A DNA stretch of 64,000 nt from Pilaira anomala (lineage: Eukaryota > Mucoromycota > Mucoromycetes > Mucorales > Mucoraceae): the NCBI GenBank assembly GCA_025716855.1, contig JAIXMQ010000051.1, positions 152,028 through 216,027 on the forward strand, given 5' to 3'. Below are positions 43,766 to 53,914 of the stretch, piece after piece; the first letter of the stretch is position 1, and every line of letters starts with the position of its first letter. The translations under genes were made by a program, and so were the position numbers. The notes beneath the pieces are model-generated. The model saw only the letters and a list, made by a program, of their open reading frames with translations. It was not told where the DNA came from and made no database searches.

Positions 43766-44813
43766 TGCAATGATGACAGTTCCGGCTGGACACATCTCTT
43801 CAGGGTTGAATATCAATGGCTTGCAAATCTTACTGTTAGAAAATGCACGGGCATCATGTGTTCTTCCTAAATAATATATAATTATAACATATTTTAGCTT
43901 AAGTCTCATACAGAGATAATTATTCACATGTTGCTCTTTTTGTCTCTATTTTTTTTTTTTTTTTTTTTTTTACCTGTCTCTCTAATTTGAACGAATAAGT
44001 ATCTTCCTGCATAATCACAAACTGCGAGCATGTTCAAGGAAGCATGGTTTTTTCTATCAATGTAATCGTTTCCTCTTATACTAGGTTTCTGGATAACGAA
44101 ATTCTTTCCATCCATAGCTCCAATCACGTTATCAAGACGTTCGTTGTCACCCAAATTCTTGAAGCCATTTGCAATTTCAAGAGCACGTACAGGGTTGTTG
44201 TATGGCCATGAAATTATGCTAGCACTGATTCTAAACATAAAATCGACAAATCGGTTGGTAACATTGTTGTAAGAACCAGCTGAAACACCCAAATTAACCT
44301 CGGCAATTCGAAATCCAAAGTGTGTGTTTGCGAATCTCCAAAGAACCAAAGCGATTTGAATTTCTACAGGGATTCCATCTCTCAATTGAGTTTTTGCATA
44401 CTCAGGTGCTTCGGTTGCCCTTTCAACAAGCCAGTTGAATGTAGATACGCTAACCCTATAATGGGTCTTGAATAACTTCTCGTCAGTTTTCAAGAAGGGA
44501 TGCTTTTGAGTCCAATATTGTTCGGTAAATCCAAACGATCGTGTTTACGACGAACATCTCTAAACATTCTTGGTGGTGAATTCGTATAGATTTCATGCAG
44601 CATAGAGATTGAAAATCTCATCAGACTGCTGTTGTCTTCGTTAATCATTTCCAAAAAAAATTCTTCGAAATCTGCATCATCGGCTATCAAAAGCTCTTCA
44701 AGAAGGTATTGTCTTCTTTTCTGCTGTTGTTCAAGGAGGTCGAAGTACTCATCATCATAGGATCTACTGTCGTTATCTTCAGTATAGTTTTCAGTATATT
44801 GTTGGTTGTTCAT
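43406..44813 (-). pseudogene. Harbinger DDE_Tnp_4 transposase, frameshifted
   Basis: Parts in order: 44813 to about 44525 (N-terminal segment), then in another frame about 44525-43974, exon 43866-43765 and exon 43689-43406. The DDE triad is visible: Asp in VIGAMDGKNF, Asp in AGDSAFPLLKNLWVPF, and Glu in QKVEHSFGLLTARWRFLW. The N-terminal frame ends in SIPS while the next frame, read upstream, gives EQYWTQKHPFLKTDEKLF. A one-base change near 44525-44545 therefore broke the gene. Both internal introns start GTAAAAAA and contain T runs of 20-40 bases on the plus strand. The enzyme would cut at the 27-base ends. Confidence 0.85.
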
Positions 44814-45077
44814 TTTATGTACTATAGTAATGTAAAGTAAAGAGGAAAAGGGAAAAAGTAACCATCAAAATGACATCAAAATAATGCAAATCTGACCTGG
44901 ATTATAAATTGAGTTTTATTTTAAGTTACAAAAGTTCAAAATTACATCATTTTCTCTAGTCATTTTAGATATGACTTCGGAGACATGTTTATCCATTTTC
45001 AATCTGAGTTTCTGCCCAAAAAAAGACATCTACAAATTTGGTCAAAAAAAATTTTCGAAAGCATCTTGAGCGCACCC

Positions 45078-45139
45078 TATGTTACCCAGGGATAAAATCG
45101 CCTTATTGGGATTCAAAAATTTGTTTGTTTACCTTCCTT
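45078..45139 (+). repeat. Repeat X copy 1, middle piece
   Basis: Starts with the TAT duplication, continues GTTACCCAGGGATAAAATCG and ends TCCTT, which is duplicated around the chromovirus (45135-45139 and 51162-51166). It aligns without gaps to 58510-58569 of the empty copy. Confidence 0.9.
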
Positions 45140-45606
45140 TGTCACGGACGAGACAGGCAGTTGAAGGCGGAAGATAACTTGATACAAGATGATAATATAA
45201 TGGATAGATAATAATAAATAGGATTTATTAAACAAGAAAAGATGATAAGATCCTGAATGAGGATTTCTAAAGTAAAAAACGTATGTCTATTTATATAAAA
45301 ATAAAGACATAAATTTGTGACAAGTTAAATTATAAATTATTAATAAAAGATGATTCATGATGTGACAAGGAGAGATTCGGGACAAGATTTGAATGATTGA
45401 TTGAAAACATAGGCTGGGATAATAGATTAACAAGAGTGGACGGAGATGAGTGATTATATTTGATAGATTGAAGCGGAAGTTACAGAAAGCGGGAAGCTGG
45501 AACTGGAAACTGGTAACAGGATTGAGTGTCAGTAAATATTTAGACTTGAGTGCAGGATAAGGGAAAAAGGTTTAAACAGAGTAATATGTGGTTTGAGTTC
45601 ATGACA
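45140..45606 (-). repeat. Chromovirus LTR (3' LTR in element orientation)
   Basis: 467 bases, TG...CA ends, differing from the other LTR at two positions seen by eye (near 45280 and 45330). Confidence 0.95.
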
Positions 45607-45639
45607 GTCGCTCCCTCTTTAGGGTGAACAAGGTGAGAC

Positions 45640-48330
45640 CTAAGACGAAGGACGAGACGGGTTTTCTTGATGGAATTTATGGACTAATGTTTTACTATTT
45701 AATAAGTTGTCGGCCGGTTCCCATGTTCTATCCATAGTAGTATAGCCTTTCCAGTGTACTAAGTATTGTAAGATGTTACGATGTTTTCTCGAATCTACAA
45801 TGTACTCTACTTCGTATTCTTGGTGACCATTAACAGTTATGGGCGGTAATTCTTTGGTAGGTCGACCAGGTATTTTGTCAGCCTTAAATGGTTCTAAAAG
45901 ATTTACGTGGAAGACTGGATGTATGCGCATAGATGGAGGTAGTTCTAGTTTATATGATCTTGATCCAATTAAAGCAATAATCTTAAACGGGACTAATTTC
46001 TTGTAGTCAAGTTTTCCAGTAGGTCTTTGCGTCTTGATGAACTTCGAAGAGAGCCAGACCATGTCATTGACCTTGTATTTGGGCCCAGGAGTTACGTTCT
46101 TGTTGTAGTATTCGGAATGTTTTTCTTGAGCAAGATGGATATTGAATTTCATTTCGTTATGTAGATCATGTAGGTTTTGTAAACGTTCTTCAGCAGGAGA
46201 TTTGTCTTTGTCGGTACGGGGCAGGGTAACTGATAGTCGAGGATGATAGCCGTATACTGCATAGAATGGTGTACTATCAGTAGATGAGTGTTTAGCGTTG
46301 TTGTAAGCAAATTGAGCGATAGGGAGAAAACTACTCCAATCAGATTGTTGGTAATTTATGTAACACCGAAGGTATTGTTCAAGGATGGAATTAACACGTT
46401 CTGTTTGACCGTCAGTCTGTGGATGGAAAGCAGTAGATAATTTTTGTTTAACGTTAAGACCTTTCAGAATTGCTTGCATGAATTTAGACGTGAAGGTAGC
46501 ACCTCTATCAGATACAATATCGGAAGGGAGACCGAAATGACAGAATACATGAGTCATGAATAGTTGTGATGTTTGTTCCGCATTAACTTGATTTGTTGTA
46601 GGGATAAATAACGCCATTTTTGTGAATCGATCCACAAATACGCATATAGCGGAATACGCTCCAGATGGTGGTAATTGAGTAATAAAATCAACAGAGATGG
46701 AAGACCAAGGTGTATCAGGAACTGGGAGGGATTGAAGTAAACCATATGGTTTATGTTGGCTGGTTTTATTTCGGTTACAAGTGTCACAACCGGATACATA
46801 ATCCTTTATGTATGTGCGCATACCAGGCCAATGATAATTTCGAGATACCATATCGTAGGTTTTTGCAATACCAAAATGTCCAGCAGCAGGTTGATCATGA
46901 CATTCTTCAAGGATAGTTCGTTTGACATCATCAATTTGTGGTACACATATTTGGCCTTGATAAAAGAGTATTTTTTTATTTAAAGAGTACTTGGGTTCGG
47001 AGGTCGGGTCTTGTTGTATTTGTCGGATAATCGGGCCGAAATGAGTATCTTCGGGTAAAGCGAGAATTATTTTAGATAGCAGAATATTTTGTTCCGGGTC
47101 GAGAGGTACAGAAGTCACAGAGTTTAAGAATACTTTTGGGTCAAGGAGTGTCATTTTTGTTTTTCCACGAGAGTCACCCCCCTCCAAAGGTCGATCTTTA
47201 CGAGAGAGAGCATCAGCAGCAGCATTCTGTTTACCAGGACGAAAGAGGATTGTATAATTGAAATCACCAAGAAATTCAGCCCATCGTACCTGTCTACGAC
47301 TAAGATTACGGGTGGTTGAAAAATATTCGAGATTTTTATGATCAGTTAAAACAAGGGTAGGTTCAGTAGAGAATTCGAGGTAATGTCGCCAATGTTTGAA
47401 AGCTGCAATGATGCTTAACATCTCTTTGTCGTATATTTGGTAGTTTAATTCAGCAGGAACAAGTTTACGAGAATAGAATGCAATGGGGTGATTCAGACCA
47501 TCTTCAGCTTTTTGACTACATACGGCACCAAGAGCAAAATCAGAAGCATCGGTTTCAAGAATACAAGGTAATTTTGGATCGAAGTGACGAAGAACAGGGT
47601 TACTAACAATAGCATCTTTTAGAGAGTTAAAAGAATTACGAGCAGACTCATTCCAAGTGAATTTGGCGTCTTTTTTAAGTAAAGCGGTCAGTGGTACACA
47701 GAGCTTGGAATAATTGGCAATGAAACGTTTGTAAAAATTGGTGAGACCTAAAAATACTTGAATATCGTGAACGCTAGTAAGATCTTTCCAGTTTTTTATA
47801 GCTTCGACCTTTTCCGGATCCATAGATATGTGTTTGGGACTAATAACAAAACCAAGAAATTGGACACTTTCGACATCGAATTCACATTTTTCTAATTTTA
47901 AGGATAACGAGGCATCTTTTAGTTTTTGTAATACCAGTCGAACGTGATGGGTGTGTTCTTCAAGGGAAGCCGAGAAAATAAGAATATCATCAAGATAAAC
48001 TACTACAAAAGAATCAAGATATTCACGGAGTGTATCGTTAACCAAAGCTTGAAAAGACGCAGGAGCATTACAAAGACCGAAAGGCATGACACGATATTGA
48101 AAATGACCATAGCGGGTTCGAAAAGCTGTTTTCCATTCGTGACCCTTAGCTATACGGAGTAAATTATAGGCACCTCGCATATCAAGTTTAGTAAATATAA
48201 CACCGGAATGGAGTCGATCAAGGGTTTCAGATATCAAAGGTAACGGGCAGCGGTTTGGTACAGTTATTTTATTTAAGTTGCGGTAGTCAACAACAGGACG
48301 TAAAGAGCCATCTTTTTTCTTGACAAAAAT
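45640..48330 (-). CDS. Chromovirus Pol: RT, RNase H, integrase, chromodomain
   Basis: At least 865 residues from 48237; coding similarity extends upstream to about 48330 in the same frame (KKKDGSLRPVVDYRNLNK). RT shows KLDMRGAYNLLRI, VMPFGLCNAPASFQ and the catalytic VVYLDDILIF. RNase H has LETDASDFALGAV and LTDHKNLEYF. Integrase has an HHCC-type zinc motif (HFGIAKTYDMV...CDTCNRNK) and the DDE core (SVDFITQLP, SDRGATFTS, HPQTDGQTERVN). The C-terminus is a chromodomain (YEVEYIVDSRKHRNILQYLV, then HWKGY and TWEPADNL), which guides insertion to marked chromatin. The frame is otherwise intact. Confidence 0.93.
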   Translation of the reverse strand: MFVKKKDGSLRPVVDYRNLNKITVPNRCPLPLISETLDRLHSGVIFTKLDMRGAYNLLRIAKGHEWKTAFRTRYGHFQYRVMPFGLCNAPASFQALVNDTLREYLDSFVVVYLDDILIFSASLEEHTHHVRLVLQKLKDASLSLKLEKCEFDVESVQFLGFVISPKHISMDPEKVEAIKNWKDLTSVHDIQVFLGLTNFYKRFIANYSKLCVPLTALLKKDAKFTWNESARNSFNSLKDAIVSNPVLRHFDPKLPCILETDASDFALGAVCSQKAEDGLNHPIAFYSRKLVPAELNYQIYDKEMLSIIAAFKHWRHYLEFSTEPTLVLTDHKNLEYFSTTRNLSRRQVRWAEFLGDFNYTILFRPGKQNAAADALSRKDRPLEGGDSRGKTKMTLLDPKVFLNSVTSVPLDPEQNILLSKIILALPEDTHFGPIIRQIQQDPTSEPKYSLNKKILFYQGQICVPQIDDVKRTILEECHDQPAAGHFGIAKTYDMVSRNYHWPGMRTYIKDYVSGCDTCNRNKTSQHKPYGLLQSLPVPDTPWSSISVDFITQLPPSGAYSAICVFVDRFTKMALFIPTTNQVNAEQTSQLFMTHVFCHFGLPSDIVSDRGATFTSKFMQAILKGLNVKQKLSTAFHPQTDGQTERVNSILEQYLRCYINYQQSDWSSFLPIAQFAYNNAKHSSTDSTPFYAVYGYHPRLSVTLPRTDKDKSPAEERLQNLHDLHNEMKFNIHLAQEKHSEYYNKNVTPGPKYKVNDMVWLSSKFIKTQRPTGKLDYKKLVPFKIIALIGSRSYKLELPPSMRIHPVFHVNLLEPFKADKIPGRPTKELPPITVNGHQEYEVEYIVDSRKHRNILQYLVHWKGYTTMDRTWEPADNLLNSKTLVHKFHQENPSRPSS

Positions 48331-50676
48331 ACAGGAGCACCAGCAGGGGATTCAGATCGTTCAATAAACCCTTTAGTTAAATTGTCTTGAATATATTCAT
48401 ATAATGTGTCAAGTTCAACTTTGGATAAGTTGTATAAAGGGCCAAAACTAACCTCGGTGGAAGGTTTAAGTGGAATAGTATGATCATAAGGACGATGAGG
48501 TGGAAGTCGATCTGCTTCGTGTTTAGAAAAAACAATTTCGTAATCTTTGTATTTGTCAGGTAATGTTGGTTTCAATAATTTTGCGGGTGGTGTATTAATT
48601 GTTGTAGTTAAAGCATTTTCTTTTGCAGGATATTCTATGAGGAGAGGTTGTTTGTTTGAGCTGGGTTTGTCGTGTTGAACATTTGAAATAAAAGAGTCGT
48701 TAAAATAATGGGTAGAATCATTGTTTATTTCAGAAATATTATTTTTACAGCTAATGGGGGTAGGAGTAATAATAGTATTAGTATTAGTAGCAACTTCTTC
48801 ATCATCAGATTCTTCAATGGTAATAACATCGTTAGTGGTAGACGGAAGTTTACAAGCTAAACAACCACGGAACAGACAAGTAAGGGCAACGGTACCAGAG
48901 ACCCAATCAAAACCTGGGTTATGTCGAGATAACCAATCTTGACCAAGAATGACATCGTGAGCAGCAGAGTCCAAGTGACAGAGAGTAACAAACTCTTTAT
49001 GATGGGTACCTTCCATTTCCAAAAGAAGACATGATACACGATTAGTTACATGGACTGAATTGTCAGCGAGACGGTATGAGCAAGGCGTAGTAGTAAGATA
49101 CGGGAGGTCATGACTTGTTACCAAAGAAGACGAAATAAAAGAAGTGGAGCTTCCAGAATCAATAAGGGCACGAACTGATTTGACGATTTTACCATGTGTG
49201 TCCAAGATTACGGGTAAGACAATTAAGCCGGATACCATGCTTTGAGTAACATATTCTATTTCACACCTGATAGAGTTATCAATGCTCTGCTGGCGTTTCA
49301 CAACTTGATTCTTATAATCAGCAAGTAATTCAACCTTGGGTTTCTTGACAATAGGGTGTACGAGGTTTAGTTGATGATCTTGATTTACTGGAATAATGGC
49401 ATTGACTGAGTGGTAAGTACCATACGTAACCACGGGAAGGTCTTGTTGGTCTTGGTTATCGCCCATAAGAATAGTTGAAATAGTTTGCGGGTAAGAGGAG
49501 GAAGAAGAAGCTCGATTTGATTGAGGGTTTTTATTAGGACAGGCGGCGGTGAAATGTCCAGGTAAGCCACAATAAAGACACAAGTTGTTTTTTCTTCTTC
49601 TATCTTTTTCTTCAGTGGTAATTGGTCCACGGCGATAACTGTTATTCATAGGCACATGTTGAATGGTTTTTGTTTCATATATAGGTTGACCAACGTGATT
49701 TATTTCCATGGGTGTGGGTTCTACCTTGGGTGCATTGTTGGTGGGAGCAGGTCTTTGTTGGTACATGTTTCTGTTGGTTAAACTTCTTTGTTGAGATCTA
49801 GCAAAGAAACGATTATCAATATCAATTGATTTGGCAATAAGTTGATTTAGGTCGGTGATAGGGTCGATTCTGGCTAGTTCGTCTTTGATTTGTTCTTTCA
49901 GGTTTAAGGTGTATTGTGAAACCAGCGCATCATTATTCCAACTTAACTGCATGCTAATACGTCTGAAATCGGTGGCATATTTGGTGGCGGATCCTGTTTG
50001 TCTCAAAGCACGAATGGCGCCTTCAGAATTGATAATAGGGTTTGAATCACCAAAGGCGTCGTAAAGTAATTTTTTAAATTCCTTGTAGTTGTTTAAGATT
50101 TCGGGCTTGGTTTCAGATCCAATATCCTTGATGTACGGCTGTACATATGATAGGGCGTTTCCAGCGAGACATCCAATTGTAAATAGAATTTTCTTTTCAT
50201 CAGCGGAGAAACGAATTTCATCAGCAGCAAATACCACTGAGAGTTGGATAAAAAAAGAGTCGATATATGAAGTTTGACCGGTGAAAGGAGGAGGGGCCTT
50301 GATACGAACAGCAGAGTTATTTTGTTGATTAATGAGTTGATTAGATGATTTAGATATACAGTTTTCAGCAATATACGTGTGGATTTCGGCACCAAGATCT
50401 GCTACTTGTTTTTGACAGGTGTTGATAATGTTGGGGGTGCTGACTTCCAAAGGTGAATACGGTGTAATAAATTATTTGTAATCTCATTAACTGAGTTGAG
50501 TTGACTTTCAAGTTTGGGTAAGGCTGTTTCTTCTAACAACGAGACACGATGGAGTAGTTGCTTGACTGTTTCAATTTGCTCTTCTGTTAGTTCAGGCATG
50601 ATAGGTAGGATAACAAAAAAAAATAAATAAAATTGTTTCTCAAGGGTTCGGGACAGGAGAGACCAAGTTATCAAAG
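48273..50676 (-). pseudogene. Chromovirus Gag-protease, frameshifted at both ends
   Basis: The main frame (725 residues, 50450-48273) has a Ty3-type gag core (APPPFTGQ, FAADEIRFSADEKKILF, YATDFRRISMQLSW). It also has a CCHC knuckle (CLYCGLPGHFTAAC) and a retropepsin active site (RALIDSGSSTSFIS). A short reading frame beginning MPELTEEQIETVKQLLHRVS (from 50599) supplies the likely N-terminus in another frame and changes register near 50460. At the other end the frame reads SPAGAPVF, then is lost in a T run near 48330. The correct continuation into RT is one base out of phase. Whether the T-run slip is a mutation or a programmed shift is discussed under findings. Confidence 0.85.
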
Positions 50677-50694
50677 TTGTTTGATTCAGGATAA

Positions 50695-51161
50695 TGTCAC
50701 GGACGAGACAGGCAGTTGAAGGCGGAAGATAACTTGATACAAGATGATAATATAATGGATAGATAATAATAAATAGGATTTATTAAACAAGAAAAGATGA
50801 TAAGATCCTGAATGAGGATTTCTAAAGTAAAAAACTTATGTCTATTTATATAAAAATAAAGACATAAATTTGTGACAAGTTAAATTACAAATTATTAATA
50901 AAAGATGATTCATGATGTGACAAGGAGAGATTCGGGACAAGATTTGAATGATTGATTGAAAACATAGGCTGGGATAATAGATTAACAAGAGTGGACGGAG
51001 ATGAGTGATTATATTTGATAGATTGAAGCGGAAGTTACAGAAAGCGGGAAGCTGGAACTGGAAACTGGTAACAGGATTGAGTGTCAGTAAATATTTAGAC
51101 TTGAGTGCAGGATAAGGGAAAAAGGTTTAAACAGAGTAATATGTGGTTTGAGTTCATGACA
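50695..51161 (-). repeat. Chromovirus LTR (5' LTR in element orientation)
   Basis: 467 bases, near-identical to 45140-45606. It is followed by the TCCTT duplication at 51162-51166 and then by the last bases of repeat X (CAT). Confidence 0.95.
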
Positions 51162-51253
51162 TCCTTCATCACACCCAACGACTTTTGAGGTCGCACATTT
51201 TTTTTTACGCTAAATCATATATGGGACAAAAAATGACTTTTTTTTTTACTATA

Positions 51254-52605
51254 CAGTCGGAGTGAATAAAGATATGGATTTTTTATTTTTTAAAAATTAT
51301 TCGAACTACATCGTTTAATTTCAAATGAATAAACTATATAATAAAATGTAGACTAAATTCATTGATATTTTAACACAAAGTAGCTTAAGAGTGTATTGAT
51401 ATAAAATAAAATTTATTTTAAAAAAGGTTAATATTTTGTGTGCCCACCCTTCGCTTCAATTACTGCCTTCAATCTACTCGGGATTGACTCAACAAGAACT
51501 CTTAAATAATTGACATCAATTGTTGCCCATTCTTCAATGAGGACTCTCTTTAAGTCATTCTTGTTATTAATGGAGCCTCTGCGTTTCGATATCAGGCTAT
51601 CAAGCTTTGCCCAGATATTCTCAATAGGGTTGAGGTCTGGACTTTGTGCAGGCCAGAAATCAAATGGGTATATCTCCCATCTTGCCTTATACCAGGTGCT
51701 ATAGCTGCCGACATGGCAAGGGGCATTATCCTCCTGAAAGATAAACTTTCTATTGGTATCCTCTTCAAGTTTGCGGAGATACGGGATGAAACTGGAGGAT
51801 AAAATGTTAGCGTATCTTTCCTGGTTAACATTTTCATCTAAAATGACAAGAGGGCCGATACCACCAGCCCAAAAGCAACTCCAAATCATCACTGATCCCT
51901 TTCCAAACTTATGAGTTCCAATAATTTTGTCTTCCTGGTACCTCTCACCAGCCCGTCTGATTACTTTAGCACCTCCATCATTACCTGTAACCGTGAATCT
52001 CGATTCATCTGACCAGATGACAGATGCCCACTTGTCGAACGACCAATCAACTCTTTTTTTACACCATTCGAGTCGCTTTTTCATATGTTTAGGTGTTAAA
52101 CTTGGTTTGCGTGCTGGTGTGTAAATCCCAAACCCATTTTCTACCAAATATTTTTTGAGAGTTTGAATACAGATATTGACACCTGCTTGAGCCAATAGTG
52201 CGTTATGAACCCGAAGTGGCTCAAAAGGAAAACTTTTCACACTTCGAACTATAGCTCTTGTGTCTCTATCAGAAACTTTTCTTGGTCTTCCAGTACTTTT
52301 TTTTGGTATGGCAGTACCATTTTTCTTGATTCGCTCTATACAACCAAACACGGTTGAAGTATTGAGGTTCATTTTTCGTGCAATGTCCACAATCTTACAA
52401 TTACCGAACTCATATGCACCCGAGATCTGACCGTATTGGTAATCGGTGAGATCCTTATACTTTTGGTGTTGTACGTTAGTGATTTCTTGCATTATTGAAG
52501 CGATCGTGTTTGGAAAAGTGGTTCAAACTTAAAATAAAAGTAATAGACCCTTACAATAAAAAAACTGAAATTTTAAAAAATCCATATCTTTATTCACTCC
52601 GACTG
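51254..52605 (-). mobile_element. Tc1/mariner DNA transposon, apparently complete
   Basis: 1,352 bases flanked by TA (51252-51253 and 52606-52607). Terminal inverted repeats of about 32 bases start CAGTCGGAGTGAATAAAGAT at the left; the right end is the reverse complement. One intact transposase gene lies between. Insertion occurred 85 bases beyond the chromovirus target. Confidence 0.95.
51428..52492 (-). CDS. Tc1-type transposase, intact
   Basis: 354 residues. The N-terminal part has two helix-turn-helix DNA-binding segments (YEFGNCKIVDIARKMNLNTS and TGRPRKVSDRDTRAIVRSVK). The catalytic core has Asp in VIWSDESRFTV, Asp in FQEDNAPCH and Glu in QSPDLNPIENIW. I count 35 residues between the second Asp and the Glu, one more than in classical Tc1 (DD34E). 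No stop or frameshift interrupts the gene and both ends are preserved, so this copy could be functional. The enzyme cuts at the terminal repeats and inserts at TA. Confidence 0.93.
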   Translation of the reverse strand: MQEITNVQHQKYKDLTDYQYGQISGAYEFGNCKIVDIARKMNLNTSTVFGCIERIKKNGTAIPKKSTGRPRKVSDRDTRAIVRSVKSFPFEPLRVHNALLAQAGVNICIQTLKKYLVENGFGIYTPARKPSLTPKHMKKRLEWCKKRVDWSFDKWASVIWSDESRFTVTGNDGGAKVIRRAGERYQEDKIIGTHKFGKGSVMIWSCFWAGGIGPLVILDENVNQERYANILSSSFIPYLRKLEEDTNRKFIFQEDNAPCHVGSYSTWYKARWEIYPFDFWPAQSPDLNPIENIWAKLDSLISKRRGSINNKNDLKRVLIEEWATIDVNYLRVLVESIPSRLKAVIEAKGGHTKY

Positions 52606-52607
52606 TA

Positions 52608-53528
52608 TATGGTAGCCTTAAACCTTAATTTTATCGAAAGTCAGCTCTGAAATTTGTCTATAATTCAAAATCCGAATGTAAATTTGAAAAAAAATTTTTG
52701 AAAAAAAAAATAAAAAAAAAAAAAAAATAAAAAATAAAAAAAAAAAAAAATTGGTTTTTGGAAAATTTGGTTTTTGGAAAATTTGGTTTTTGGAAAATTT
52801 GGTTTTTATTAAAAAAAATATTGGGGGGAATATTTGGGGGGGAAAAAGCTGCGGATCCGCAGGGCCAGCTAGGCTAGGCTGGGCTAGACTAGGCTAGGCC
52901 TGGTCCCCAGGGATACAGCTAGAATACGCTGCTTTTCGGCCGGTAGGGATACTGCTTCCCTATTGCTTCGCCTTGCATACAATAGTAGTAGCAGCAACAG
53001 GAAGGAAGACCAAACAGACGTAAAAGAGACAGAAAGAGTGCATTTGAAAGCTGTTTAGAAGAAGAGAAGTTAGTATGAAAATAAAATAAAAAAGAAGTGC
53101 TTAAATAATGAGGATATTACCTTTTTACAAGCTTGAAGAGATTAAGAATTCAAGGCATCTATTAAATTAAGAAAATAATCGTACTTAGAGATACGGAGTG
53201 TGCAAACATACACCTTCTTTATATAGATTACCTTAACATAAGAGTGGAGCCAACATAAGAGGAATAAGAGGAAACTAGCTTAATACTTTGAACTTACCTG
53301 CAATAAAATAAAATAAAAAAGGAAAAAGCGAAATAAAAAAATAAAGAAAAATTTTTTCTTTTATAATTTTATGGCTTAGCTTGCGATGTGAATGACGGAA
53401 TGTTTTTAATTTGCTTACTAGTGCGCCGTACTAAAAACACTTAGCGTTTTTTTTTTTTTTTTTTGCTTAAATTTCGATTTTTTTTTTTTTTTTTTGCTAA
53501 GTACTTTATTTTTCTTTACAATTTCGCA
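52608..53528. other. Promoter-like region with a tandem array and a GC-rich island
   Basis: About 920 bases upstream of the first zinc-finger transposase-like gene. Contents: a poly-A/T block (52683-52750), three copies of a 16-base unit TTGGTTTTTGGAAAAT (52751-52806), a 14-base perfect palindrome CTGCGGATCCGCAG (52849-52862), and a GC-rich island with repeated GGCTA units (52865-52915). No ORF is credible. Confidence 0.6.
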
Positions 53529-53875
53529 ATGTCAACACATAAAATTAAACTGAAAAATAGACAAACTCCAATCGACATTACCTGTAAGTATTGTCGTACT
53601 TATACTTCGAATCCTTCCAATGTGAGAAGACATGAGAAGTCTTGCAAAAAGAGACCTGTAATCGGTCTTTCTTTTAATTCTGAAAATGAAAGGTGAGTTT
53701 GATATCAAAGAAGCGTTAGTTTTTAGTTTGTAAAACTTACTTGAAAAAATACTTTCTTAGAGCCTCTACCAGTGCCCCTTCTCCTGCTCCTGTTTCTGCT
53801 TCCTCTGCTGTTGTCAGCACTCTTGCTGATGAACACTTCGTTTACTCTGAAGATGAAGAAAGGTAAGCCTCACAG

Positions 53876-53914
<39 letters not shown>

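Larger units (their letters stand above)
35512..45077. mobile_element. PIF/Harbinger DNA transposon with a nested LINE
   Basis: The ends are 27-base perfect inverted repeats: GGGTGCGCTCAAGATGCTTT... at 35512-35538 and its reverse complement at 45051-45077. A 3-base TAT duplication flanks the element (35509-35511 and 45078-45080), as in the PIF/Harbinger superfamily. The unoccupied target sequence is present at 58447-58572, which confirms the boundaries. Without the LINE and its duplicated target the element is about 3.96 kb. It carries the two genes typical of Harbinger elements: a Myb/SANT-like protein (41449-42579, plus strand) and a DDE_Tnp_4 transposase (42727-44813, minus strand). The transposase has a frameshift, so this copy is probably inactive by itself although its ends could be used in trans. 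Confidence 0.92.
45140..51161 (-). mobile_element. Ty3/gypsy chromovirus LTR retrotransposon
   Basis: A 6,022-base element on the minus strand. LTRs at 45140-45606 and 50695-51161 are both 467 bases, begin TGTCACGGACGAG and end TTCATGACA, and I see only two mismatches between them. A 5-base duplication TCCTT flanks the element. Gag-protease (48273-50676) and pol (45640 to about 48330) carry the order gag, CCHC knuckle, protease, RT, RNase H, integrase, chromodomain. A purine-rich tract (AAAGAGGGAGCGAC on the minus strand) abuts the 3' LTR. High LTR identity means recent insertion, but gag and the gag-pol junction carry frame breaks. Confidence 0.95.

Noticed and set aside
48721..48942. Plus-strand ORFs within the chromovirus
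   Set aside because: Antisense shadows of gag-pol, without domain content.
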